From: Chthoniobacterales bacterium
Lineage (GTDB): Bacteria; Verrucomicrobiota; Verrucomicrobiia; Chthoniobacterales; UBA10450
Length of the DNA: 64,000 nucleotides
Reading direction: 5' to 3'
Assembly (NCBI GenBank): GCA_013821455.1
Contig: JACDGS010000002.1
Span: 32,311 to 96,310, forward strand
In this document: positions 26,828-36,248 of the stretch, piece by piece
Layout: each line of letters begins with the position of its first letter
Numbering within the stretch: position 1 is the first letter of the stretch
Made by a program: the position numbers and the translations under genes
The notes under the pieces: generated by a model
What the model was told of the DNA's origin: nothing
The model's database searches: none
Seen by the model: only the letters and a program-made list of their open reading frames with translations

Positions 26828-29588
26828 ATGTCTTTCAGTCCTCCCAGCGGCGTTGTTTGTGCCAAGTGCAGTGCGCGCGTTGAGACCACGGCTTCAGCCG
26901 ATTTTGGATGCCTCGCCTGCTGGCTGCAGGCTGGCCTGGAAGAGTCGTCGCAGGTCGCCGCCGAAGAGCACGAGCAAGTCCCGAAGTCGTTAGGCAGTTA
27001 TTTCATCCTGAAGCAACCAGATGGTTCGCCCTGGGCGCTGGGGCGTGGCGCGATGGGTGTGACTTACCGAGCTGAAGACGTGTCGCTGCGCCGGCCGGTC
27101 GCGTTGAAGTTGATCAACGCCGACTTCGCGCAGCACGGCGCCGGGGCGCGCGAACGCTTCGTCCGCGAGGCGCGCGCGGCGGCTTCTTTGCGCCATCCAA
27201 ATGTCGCCACGGTCTATCAATTCGGCATCGACGAAGAAACCGGCCAGTGCTTTTGCGCGATGGAGTTGATCGAGGGAGAAACTCTCGACGAACGCGTCCC
27301 ATCGCGCGGCAAATCGCGGCCGCGCTTTTGGTCGCGGAGAAGCAGGGCCTCGTCCATCGCGACTTGAAGCCCGGAATATCATGATCCTGACGAGCGACGA
27401 GCCGGATCAAATCACAGTAAAGATCATCGACTTCGGGCTGGCTAAAGCGTTCACCGAAACCGCCGACGGACGCGCCCTGACCGAAGGCGGTTTTCTCGGC
27501 ACCCCGGCCTTTGCCAGCCCGGAGCAACTCCGGCGCGCGCCGGTCGATGCGCGCTCAGACATATACTCGTTAGGCGCGACGCTTTGGTATTTGCTCACAG
27601 CTCAGCTTCCGTTTGGCGATCGCGCGCCGCAGCGGCCGCCGCTCGAGCAGCTCAAGAAGGCACACGTGCCCGCGGACCTTACTTCGCTGCTTGTAGCGAT
27701 GGTTGCGACCGCACCCGCCGCGCGCCCGGGGGCGAAAGAACTTACGGCCAGGCTGGCAACTTTGCCGCGGCGGCGGCGGCGAAAAATGCTCCTAACGGGA
27801 ACTGGATCCCTTCTCGCGTTAGTCGCGGCCGGTCTTTATTTCCAGTCGTCCCGCCCGCAAGCGCCGCCGAAGGTGGCGGGCGCGACGGAAAAAAGCATCG
27901 CGGTTCTTCCCTTTGAAAACCTGAGTCAGGATAAGGCGAACGCGAGCTTCGCCGATGGCGTGCAGGATGAGTTGCTGACGGACCTCGCACACATCGCGGA
28001 TCTAAAAGTAGTTAGTCGCACCAGCGTAATGCAGTACCGTGGGGGCCAGCCGCGGAAGCTGCGCGAAATCGGTGAGCAGCTTGGCGTGGCCTACATTGTC
28101 GAGGGCGCGGTGCAGAGAGCCGGGAACAAAGTCCGCGTCACCGCGCAGCTCATCGATGCGCGCTCCGACCTGCACCAGTGGGCGCAGACTTACGACCGTC
28201 CCGTGGACGACGTCTTTGCCATCCAAAGCGAAATCGCCCAAACCATCGCCGAGCAGCTCGACGCCAAAATCGCGCCGCACGAAAAAGCCGCGATCGAGTC
28301 GGCGCCGACGCACGACCTCGCGGCTTACGATCTTTACACTCGCGCGAACGCGCTGCTCACGAGCACGTCCTTTAATCCGCGCAGTAAAGCCAACCTGCTC
28401 CAGGCCGCGCAACTTCTGGCCGAAGCGGTCGCGCTCGATCCGAGTTTTCTCCTCGCCTGGTGCCAGCTCGCCACTGCGCACGATTCCCTCTACTTCCTTG
28501 GCTTGGATCATATTCCTCTCCGGTTGTCGTTAGGCGAAGCCGCGGTCGATGCGGCTTTGAAGTTGCGGCCCGAAGCCGGCGAGGCCCACCTCGCGCGGGC
28601 GCGTCATCTTTATCAATGCTATCTCGCCTACGAGCCGGCGCTGGCCGAACTGGAAATCGCCCGCCGCACTTTGCCTAACGACCCCGGCGTTTTCACTCTC
28701 ACTGGCTACATCTATCGGCGGCAGGGGAAATGGGACGAATCCGCGCGCGAATTTGAAAACGCCCTCTCGCTCGACCCGCGCAATGTCTACCTCCTGCAAC
28801 AAACCTCCATCTCTTATGCGCTCCTCCGTCGTTATGCCGACGCGGCTAACATTCTCGACCACGCTCTTCTCATCGCGCCGGAGAACGTCGATCTGCGCGT
28901 CGCACGGGCCGAAGTCGATTTGAATTGGCACGCCGATACGCGCCCGCTCCACGCCATCGTTGCGGCCATTCTCGCGCGGGCCCCCGCGGCCGCGCCCGAT
29001 CTCGCGGGAGCTTCGCTTTTCCTCGGCTTTTGCGAACGCGACCGCGCGGCGACGCAAAGTGCGCTGACCGCGCTCGGCGACGGCAGCTTCGGGCCGGACG
29101 CGATGCAATTCCGGCGCATTTTTTGGGAAGGCCTGGCCGCAAAAGTAAACGGCGATACTGCGGGAGCAGTGCAGGCCTTCGGCCAAGCGCGCGATGAACA
29201 GGCCCGCAAAGTGGCGGCCTCACCCGACTTCGCGCCCGCGCTTTGCATCCTCGGCTTGATCGACGCGGGCCTGGGTCATAAGGAGGAAGCGATTCGCGAA
29301 GGTCGCCGCGCGATCGAGATGCTGCCGGTCAGCCGCGATCCGATTAATGGCGCGCACATGATCGAGTTTCTGGCCATCTCCTACGCATGGTTAGGCGAAC
29401 CGGAGTTAGCCTGCGAGCACCTCGAAATGGCGGTGAAAATTCCCGGAACTCTGAGCTACGGACAACTACGACTCTGGTTCGAGCTCAGGAAGGGCGATAC
29501 CTTGGATTTCCAGGTCGGTTACGGTGAGAACAAGACCTACTTCTACGATTCCACCGGCCTCGTCGCGATCATTGAGAAGATCAAATGA
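26828..29588 (+). pseudogene. Broken and chimeric TPR-kinase (module 3)
   Basis: Three frames are needed to read it. 26828-27295 gives the zinc ribbon (CAKC...CLAC) and kinase N-lobe (GRGAMGVTYRAED, VALKLI, MELIEGETLDERV). 27300-27372 gives IARQIAAALLVAEKQGLVHRDLKP in another frame, with about 10-15 residues missing before it. 27381-29588 gives IIDFGLAKAF, GTPAFASPEQ, a TM helix, the TolB-like domain SIAVLPFENLSQDKANASF and TPRs (735 residues). A base is missing just after HRDLKP (near 27372). The last 34 residues (LRKGDTLDFQVGYGENKTYF...EKIK) match not kinases but the end of the secreted protein in the next gene, so the 3' end is a fusion. The stop overlaps the next start. A truncated sensor protein could still be made from 27381. 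Confidence 0.88.
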
Positions 29589-30253
29589 AAGCCCTTCATC
29601 GCGCGGCCAGTCTGGCCTTGTTGATCCTACTGCCAGCCGTACCCGGCCTTGCTGCCATTCCTGTTTCCTGCTGGGACGCCACCTCGGAGTTTAACGACAG
29701 CGCAAATCCGGACGCGGCCAATCCTTCCGGAGTCTGGAGCTACGGCTGGAAAAAGACGCTGACCGACAAATTTTTTCTCGCGCAAACACCCTACAGCAAC
29801 CCGCCTTCCATATTTGGCTGGTGTAATGCGAGCGGATTTCCACACATCATTCACAGCTCTCGAACCGCGCCGTTTACTGGGAGCGGAGTTAATGCCGCCA
29901 CTCTCCCGCCGCGTGCTCTGCTCCTCCATCCCGGGTTGAATGGAGAATATGCGATCTTGCGCTTTACCGCGCCGGCCGACGGAACCTACAAGATAGCTGG
30001 TCAGTTTTATGCCCTCGATGATCATGGCAAGGGCACGACCACCGATGTGTGGGTTCTGCCTAACGAGACTAAGACCGGAGCTTATTCCGCGGAGGTGGAT
30101 TACTACGGCGGTGCCGGGTCTGTCAGCTTCACGGGCAAAGTCTTTCAGCTCAAGAAGGGAAATACTCTCGATTTCGAAGTCGGCTGCGGCCCGAATAAGA
30201 ATTACGAGTACGACTCCACCGGTCTGGCCGCGCTGATCGAGAAGGTGAAGTAG
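29585..30253 (+). CDS. Secreted jelly-roll-like protein A
   Basis: The protein is 222 residues. The signal peptide reads ASLALLILLPAVPGLAAIPVS. The mature part has the pattern WDATSEFNDSANPD...GVWSYGW, then LLLHPGLNGEYAILRFTAPADGTYKIAGQFYALD, TTTDVWVLPNE, GNTLDFEVGCGPNKNYEYDSTGLAALIEKV. Such domains occur widely in exported Verrucomicrobia and Planctomycetes proteins, often with PEP-CTERM-like tails. This one has no sorting tail. Function is unknown, possibly carbohydrate binding (inference from the beta-sandwich look). Its paralogue is at 36249. The start overlaps the kinase stop (ATGA). It is the output gene directly behind module 3. Confidence 0.8.
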   Translation: MKALHRAASLALLILLPAVPGLAAIPVSCWDATSEFNDSANPDAANPSGVWSYGWKKTLTDKFFLAQTPYSNPPSIFGWCNASGFPHIIHSSRTAPFTGSGVNAATLPPRALLLHPGLNGEYAILRFTAPADGTYKIAGQFYALDDHGKGTTTDVWVLPNETKTGAYSAEVDYYGGAGSVSFTGKVFQLKKGNTLDFEVGCGPNKNYEYDSTGLAALIEKVK

Positions 30254-30264
30254 GAGCCGCGGTC

Positions 30265-30383
30265 GGAGCACAGGCGTCCCCGCTTGTGCGGACTGCGGGC
30301 GTCTCGCCTGCTGCAACGCACCGCAAAGTTCCGCTAAACAGGTGGGACGCCTATTCCCCACAGGTGGGACGCCTGTGCTCCGC
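30265..30383. repeat. Inverted repeat with GGAGCACAGGCGTCC / GGGACGCCTGTGCTCC ends
   Basis: The ends are reverse complements. The inside holds further short repeats (GTGGGACGCCT occurs twice, and GGGCGTCTCGCCTGC once). This is a second hairpin-forming family, different from the GTCATCC family. It lies in the 260 bp gap between secreted protein A and the propeller gene. Confidence 0.75.
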
Positions 30384-30454
30384 CGCGCACTACTGTGGTT
30401 CCGCTGCCATGCAGACGGTCTTCCCGAAAATCTCCGCTGCGTTTGCGTTTGTTT

Positions 30455-30496
30455 GCAACGCGGCGGCAAAAATACTGAAGGAATAGGGTAACAACT
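30455..30496 (+). promoter_or_regulatory. Shared leader element, copy 1
   Basis: The block GCAACGCGG(C/G)GGC then AAAAATACTGAAGGAATAGG and ACAACT is repeated almost unchanged at 34398-34437 (one substitution, one 2-base indel). This copy ends 17 bp before the propeller gene start, so GAAGGAAT is close to a ribosome-binding position. The second copy is 105 bp from its gene, so a ribosome-binding site alone cannot explain the conservation. A common promoter, operator or RNA leader is more likely. Confidence 0.5.
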
Positions 30497-30513
30497 AAAT
30501 CGCAAATACGTAT

Positions 30514-33500
30514 ATGAACATAAAGCAAACTACACATAAGAGGGAACGGCTAATCTCTGTCTGCAGAAAAGCCGCTCTCAAGGTCACGTTATTAAGTCTG
30601 TTACTGCTTGGAACTGAGCGTGCGTCTGGGACGCTTCTTTACGCTACCTCAAGTACAGACCAAAAAATTTACCAGGTTGATACTCTTACGAACGTCGTGA
30701 ATTCCTATTTTATGGCGCTACAATCTCCCGACAGCCTGATGTTCGATGCGATGGGAAATGTGGTTTATACAGCGATCAACGCCGGAACGGTCCACTCCTA
30801 CAATCCCAACACACTGGTCGACTCAGTGATATCGAGTGGCTTGAGCAGCCCGGCCGACGTCGCGTTGGAACCGGGCGGAAATACGATGCTCGTGAGCGAG
30901 TTCAATGGCGGAAAAATTGATCGAATTGACTTAACGACTCACGTCCGCACAACACTTTATTCAGCACCGGGGACTAATCCCGAAGGAACAGCCTTCGATG
31001 GTGCGGGCAACTTGTTCGCAAATCTGGGCGTCCGGGGATCGCCCGGAAGCAGTGGAAAGTATGTGGCTAAAATCAACCCGCTTACGGGCGCCATTTTGGG
31101 CCAAACGATAAACCTCCCCGGTCTCGACGGGCTGACCTACGACTCGTATTCTCATATGCTCTTCGCCGCTTCGCTATATAATGTGACAGGCACAACCGGC
31201 ACCGTTTACCAGATCGATCCGAATAATCTTAACAACGTGGTAGATCTGGGGCAAACGCATGGGTGGAACATTCCACGCGCGGATGGAATCACCTCGGATG
31301 GCTCGGGACACATCTTCGTCGCATCTGCGCCGGGCCTGCCCGGCGATGGTCACGTCTATGATATCAACCTGATGAATGGCACGCTCACGAAAGGGGCGTT
31401 CGTTTCTCCGTATCTGGACGATCTCGCTCCAGCCTCTGGCTTGGGCGCGCCGAAAGGCGAGCCGTTCCCCGCGCAGCAATGTTGCGGCGCGAAACCGCAT
31501 TTCGAAGATCCGGCCTATGCGAATGTATTCACTGGCCAGGTGGCGGGCCGCGACATGTTACTCGGCCATTGGAACGGACGCAGTGCTAGTCGTGGAGGAT
31601 CTTAAGAACCAGGCGACTGCTCCGCTGAATACCAATTATGCGCCTCCAGCTTATCACGGCCCCGCCTCGTCTTGGAGCCGAGATAATCTGGGCGATATTT
31701 TTGGGGTTACGCTCGACGACTCCGGAAACATCTACGTCACCGCCACCACGGCGTACACTACCGACGTTTATCCTACTACAACTAACAGTGCGATGAACAT
31801 TTACAAGGTTGCTAGCGGGTCCGGGGCCATCACACTTTTCAAGACTTTGCCCCAATCTCCCGCCACCGCCCCTGGAGCGGGGTTGGGGAATATCACCTAC
31901 GACTGCGCTCATAAGAACTTCTATGTGAGCAATATTGACGATGGCCTCATTTATCGGCTGGATCTCAGCAGCAACACTTTGAGTACGTGGGATCACGGCG
32001 TCAATCTCTCGACTGCGCAGCCACCCTCGGCGGCCATTCCCGATGTCCCCACGACACCCTTTACGCCTCTCGGTCGTCGAGTTTGGGGGTTGCAAGCGCA
32101 TAACGGGCGACTCTACTACGCCGTGTGGTGGGAGGATGCCGGACGACCCAACCCGGCGCATGCAAACGAAGTCTGGTCTATCGCCTTGAGTAGCAGTGGC
32201 AGCTTCGTTCCCGGGACCGATCAATTGGAAATCAGTATGCCGGTAGACGTCTTTCTGGATGGCACCGTCTCGAACTATTCCAACCCTGTTTCGGACATTA
32301 GCTTCGGCCCGACGGGCACGATGTTACTTGCGGAAAGAACCATGGCTGATGATACCACCCCCAATGCGCATGAGGCGCGTGCCTTGGAATACATGCTGAG
32401 CGGTAGTAGTTGGGTTCCTACAACCAATATGTTCTCCATCGGAGTCCCCGGCGTTTCTTTGGGATTTCCGCCCCTTAACGTAGGGGCGAGTTCTGCGGGT
32501 GGAACAGACTACGACTTCGGGGCGGGAGGGCGTGCCTGGGTCACCGGCGACGCATTGCAACTTTCTCCCAACAGCATTTACGGCCTTCAGGGACTGCCGG
32601 CGAGCGGAGGTAGTATCGTGAACAGCATTTTGATCGATCTAAATGGCGACATCGTCAATCAGAACAAAACGCAAATCGGCGACGTCGAAATTCCCTGCCC
32701 CAGCTGTCAAATAAACGGCACCGTCGTCACACCCGCTAACGCCGGTGCTCCCTATACCTACCAATTCACGGTCACCAACAACTCGAACCTGGCAGCCAGT
32801 AACATCATAATACTTCCGGTTAGTGGTGTGACCTCGATCACTCCGCAAACACTCCTCCTTTCGCCGCCGCTCCAGCCGGGACAAACCAGCCAAACATTCA
32901 CTCTGACGCTGAACGGTGCCCAGCCCGGAGTGCAAGCGTGCTTCAATATCGCTTTGGTCAGTGCGGATGGCACGACATGTTGTTCGCAACAGTTGTGCGT
33001 GCCGATACCAAGCTGTTTCGAAGTGCTGTCGCAGGTGGTCACATGCCTGCCGAACGGCCAGGTGCAACTGACGGTCACGCTCAAAAACCTGGAGGCTTAC
33101 ACGCTCTACTACTCAGCGGTTGTCCCTTCGGCTCCCAGCAAAACGGCGACACCGTCCTTTTTCACCCTGAATCCTACGGTGCCGCCTTTTGGCACCACCA
33201 CGATAACGACCGTCATTTCCCCGGTCGTGACGGCGAAACTGTCTTTTATACTCTCACGATCCACTCGGCCAATCTGGAGATCTGTTGTTCCAGGAACCTA
33301 TCTTTCACCGCGATTTGCAAGCGCATAATAAGAGATGGGAGCTCGCGTCTGACCCACGGAGGGGCCGGTTCCTTCGACATCGAAATGCCGCTCACAGGCA
33401 CTTCCGGCGTGGAAGACCGCGATGGCTCGGGCAGCTACCTGGCTGTCTTCACCTTCGACGATCCCGTCACTTCCGGTGACGCCGCGATCGTCAGCGGCAC

Positions 33501-33819
33501 GGCCACGGCGGGCGTCCCGACCTTCAGTGGCAACGAAATGCGCGTCCCCCTCGCTGAGGTGGCTGATCAACAGAACGTGACCATCGAGGTTTCAAACGTG
33601 GATGGCGATGGCGGGTCCGACGATGTGGTCTTCGGCTTCCTTAAAGGGGACGTAAACGGCGATCGCACGGTCAAGAATACCGACGTCACCCAGGTCAAGG
33701 CTGCGAATGGTCAACTGGTTACAGGCTCCAACTTCCGCGACGATATCAATCTGAGCGGTAAGGTCGACAAGGCGGACAGTCAGGCGGTCACTGCCAACAA
33801 GGGTCACCGCCTCCCGTAA
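30514..33819 (+). pseudogene. Secreted beta-propeller protein with dockerin-like end, two frameshifts
   Basis: Three frames join into about 1100 residues. First part (30514-31575): an N-terminal signal and NHL/SMP-like propeller blades (TLLYATSSTDQKIYQVD, GNTMLVSEFNGGKIDRID, DGLTYDSYSHMLFAAS). Second part (31576-33228): more blades, then CPSCQINGTVVTP and Cys-pair modules (DGTTCCSQQLCVP). Third part (33229-33819): GETVFYTLTIHSANLEICCSRN, a domain with GGAGSFDIEMPLTGTSGVEDR, and an ending GDVNGDRTVKNTDVTQVK...DINLSGKVDKADSQAV, which is a dockerin type I-like pair of calcium loops. Frames break near 31575 and 33228. A cell-surface or matrix role is inferred. No 9-mer occurs in it. Confidence 0.75.
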
Positions 33820-33896
33820 CCGGGTGGAGTAACTATCGCCTCCGGGAGTCGTCCCATCCGACTCCCGGAAGGCCTGAAGAAAAAGGTAAGGGTCAG

Positions 33897-34019
33897 GTGA
33901 GTGAACCTTGCAAAGTCGAGCAAGAGGACGCGACGATTGCACAATTGAAGGCGGAGGCCGCGGAGCAGCAAAAGGAAATCAAAACGCTGATTGCCAGCGT
34001 GAAAGTGCGGGCGGGGTAA
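33897..34019 (+). pseudogene. Coiled-coil tail remnant of an S74-type surface protein
   Basis: A 40-codon frame reads KVEQEDATIAQLKAEAAEQQ then KEIKTLIASVKVRAG. This resembles the C-terminal coiled coil of the protein at 34543 (KVEEQATTIAVLKSTAALQQ). The rest of the gene is gone. A duplicated S74 protein probably stood here and was deleted. Bases 33820-33896 show nothing else. Confidence 0.5.
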
Positions 34020-34115
34020 ATCCAAAGGGTAAGCGCTCAGCTCGCTGCGGATAGGCCGGCGACGCGTCTTGTCTCCGTCAATCGGTACACCGCCCCAGCA
34101 CAGCCCCACTCGCAC

Positions 34116-34147
34116 AGCCGCCGCGCCTCAAAGCGCGGCGGCTTTTG
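34116..34147 (+). terminator. Rho-independent terminator
   Basis: Perfect 11-bp stem AGCCGCCGCGC / GCGCGGCGGCT with a 6-base loop (CTCAAA), followed by TTTT after the stem. It closes the stretch after the propeller gene and the S74 remnant. Confidence 0.7.
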
Positions 34148-34257
34148 CTGCGAACTCTGGAAAGGGATTGGAGATTCCCAAGTGGCCAAGAGGGCGGGAC
34201 TGCCGCGCATGCGGTCTCGCACATGGCGATGTAGGGCCGGTCGGCAAGTAGACTGTG

Positions 34258-34292
34258 GCGGGCGGGGCGAAGGCTCCGCCCGCTTTTTTTTT
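34258..34292 (+). terminator. Rho-independent terminator with 9-T tail
   Basis: Stem GCGGGCGG / CCGCCCGC around GGCGAAGGCT, then nine T. It is the second terminator within 150 bp. The sequence between the two (34150-34257) has no gene but contains a tRNA-5'-half-like segment from 34170. From 34293 to 34397 nothing is recognised. Confidence 0.75.
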
Positions 34293-34397
34293 GGCGACGC
34301 CGGGGTGGGGGGAGGACTCGTGCCGGTATGCGTGTAGACAGGTGCGAAAGAAGGACAAGCCCCAGCGAACATTATTGCATCCTTAGGCACTTTCTCT

Positions 34398-34437
34398 GCA
34401 ACGCGGCCGCAAAAATACTGAAGGAATAGGAACAACT
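34398..34437 (+). promoter_or_regulatory. Shared leader element, copy 2
   Basis: Near-identical copy of 30455-30496, placed 105 bp upstream of the S74 surface protein gene. Its conservation at a different distance from the start favours a role in transcription or RNA structure rather than translation. The remaining leader (34438-34542) is AT-rich and ends in CCAATATGAATAAATC. Confidence 0.5.
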
Positions 34438-34542
34438 CAACACGAGAGATCTCCTCTTCCCTATTTTCATCCCAAACCACATGCGGATAATCGATGCCAA
34501 AAACGCAAAACAAAACCATCAGGTCAAAAGAAATAATCCAAT

Positions 34543-36225
34543 ATGAATAAATCAAATCAGTTTATAAAAAACAATCAGTCGATTCGGGATCCGCTACACC
34601 ATCTGTCTTTATGGCGTGGGTTTCCTATCATGCTGCTTGTCCTCGCTTGCATCTTGCTCTCACCGGGAGCTCGCGCGCAGCTAACTCCGCCTCCTGACGG
34701 AGGGTATAACAACGCCAATACGGCAGAAGGAACTGATGCGCTCTACAACGGCGCAGGTAGCTTCGATAACACAGCCGTCGGTTTTGACGCCCTCTACAGT
34801 ACCACCTTTGGGGGCGCCAACACTGCTACAGGGAGCCGAGCGCTTCTTTCCAACACATCCGGCGGATCTAACACTGCCACCGGGACGAACTCGCTCTTCA
34901 CCAATACAACCGGCAGCTTCAACACAGCCGACGGCACCAGTGCGCTTGCTAACAACATTACTGGTAACAACAACACTGCTACTGGAAATAATACGCTGAT
35001 AAATAACAATGCCGATAACAACACCGCTAACGGCTATCAGGCTCTCTATAAGAATGTCATCGGCAATGGTAACACCGCGAGCGGAACAAATGCCTTATTT
35101 AGCAATTTGGCGGATGGAAACACTGCGATGGGCTTTGACGCGCTTTATTCCAACACGACCGGCACGGGCAATAACGCCGATGGTTACCAGGCTCTCTACA
35201 CAAATAACATTGGCATCAACAACACGGCGGAGGGATACCAGTCGCTTTACTTTAACGACGTCGGCACGAATAACACGGCCGAAGGTTGGCGGGCAATGTA
35301 CCGCACCACCACCGGCGGCTATAACGCCGCCTTTGGCGAACAGGCGATGGCGTTTAATGTCGGGGGAAGCGACAATGCCGCTTTCGGCACGACGGCGCTT
35401 TTTCATAACGCCAGCGGCAACTCCAACGGCGCCTTCGGCTTTAGTGCCTTGGTGAGCAACACTACGGGCGGAGCTAACACCGGCTGTGGCACGAATGCCG
35501 GCTATTCGACCACGACGGGGAATAACAACGTTTCTGTGGGCACGAACTCGCTCCTCAACAACATCGTGGGAAGCGGCAACATTGCGGTTGGCTATCAAGC
35601 CGGGCACGACGTGGTTAACAGTAACAACATCGAGATCGGGCACTTGGGAACAGCGACCGACTCAGGCGTAGTTCGCATCGGCACGCCAGTGACTCACACC
35701 AAGACCTACATCGCCGGGATCGCGCAAACGATGCTCATGGGCGCCACGGTTCCCGTCAGAATTACTGCGCAAGGCCAGCTTGGGATGATGACCTCATCGG
35801 CCCGATTCAAGGAAGCCATCAAACCGATGGGCAAGGCGAGTGATGCTATCCTAGCCTTGAAGCCGGTTTCCTTCCGTTACAAGCCGGACTTGGACCCAGA
35901 GAAGGTCCCGCAGTTCGGCCTCATTGCGGAAGAAGTAGAAAAGGTCGATCCGGACTTGGTGGTGCGCGATGACAAGGGCAAACCCTTCACCGTGCGCTAC
36001 GATGCGGTGGACGCAATGTTACTGAATGAGTTTCTCAAGGAGCATCGCAAGGTAGAAGAGCAGGCTACAACTATTGCTGTGTTAAAGTCGACGGCCGCGT
36101 TGCAGCAAGAGGCAATAGAGACTCTAACGACAAGTGTACAAAAGCAGGCCGCGCAGATTGAGAAAGTGAACGCGCAGCTCGTCGTGGATCGCAACGCAGG
36201 ACGCCTTGTTTCCCTCAACAGGTAA
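34543..36225 (+). CDS. Surface fibre-like protein with repeats and S74 intramolecular chaperone domain
   Basis: The protein is 560 residues. A signal segment (FPIMLLVLACILLSPGARAQ) is followed by about 18 repeats of 18-22 residues with the core NTA.G..AL..NT.G (residues 55-375). These resemble the head repeats of trimeric YadA-like adhesins, often shown as left-handed beta-rolls. Residues 405-500 match the peptidase S74 / endosialidase chaperone domain: SSARFKEAIKPMG, AILALKPVSFRYKPD, PQFGLIAEEVEKVDPDLV. The last 60 residues form a coiled coil (VEEQATTIAVLKST, then heptads). In known cases the domain helps trimer assembly and cuts itself off at a Ser. The usual SDxRxK is SSARFK here. There are no phage genes nearby, so it is a bacterial surface protein. 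Confidence 0.88.
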   Translation: MNKSNQFIKNNQSIRDPLHHLSLWRGFPIMLLVLACILLSPGARAQLTPPPDGGYNNANTAEGTDALYNGAGSFDNTAVGFDALYSTTFGGANTATGSRALLSNTSGGSNTATGTNSLFTNTTGSFNTADGTSALANNITGNNNTATGNNTLINNNADNNTANGYQALYKNVIGNGNTASGTNALFSNLADGNTAMGFDALYSNTTGTGNNADGYQALYTNNIGINNTAEGYQSLYFNDVGTNNTAEGWRAMYRTTTGGYNAAFGEQAMAFNVGGSDNAAFGTTALFHNASGNSNGAFGFSALVSNTTGGANTGCGTNAGYSTTTGNNNVSVGTNSLLNNIVGSGNIAVGYQAGHDVVNSNNIEIGHLGTATDSGVVRIGTPVTHTKTYIAGIAQTMLMGATVPVRITAQGQLGMMTSSARFKEAIKPMGKASDAILALKPVSFRYKPDLDPEKVPQFGLIAEEVEKVDPDLVVRDDKGKPFTVRYDAVDAMLLNEFLKEHRKVEEQATTIAVLKSTAALQQEAIETLTTSVQKQAAQIEKVNAQLVVDRNAGRLVSLNR

Positions 36226-36248
36226 TGTAAGTGTGACAGTCGCTGGGA

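Noticed and set aside
34543-36225. Prophage tail-fibre locus because of the S74 domain
   Set aside because: No capsid, terminase, integrase or lysis genes nearby; the protein has a bacterial signal peptide and repeat head.
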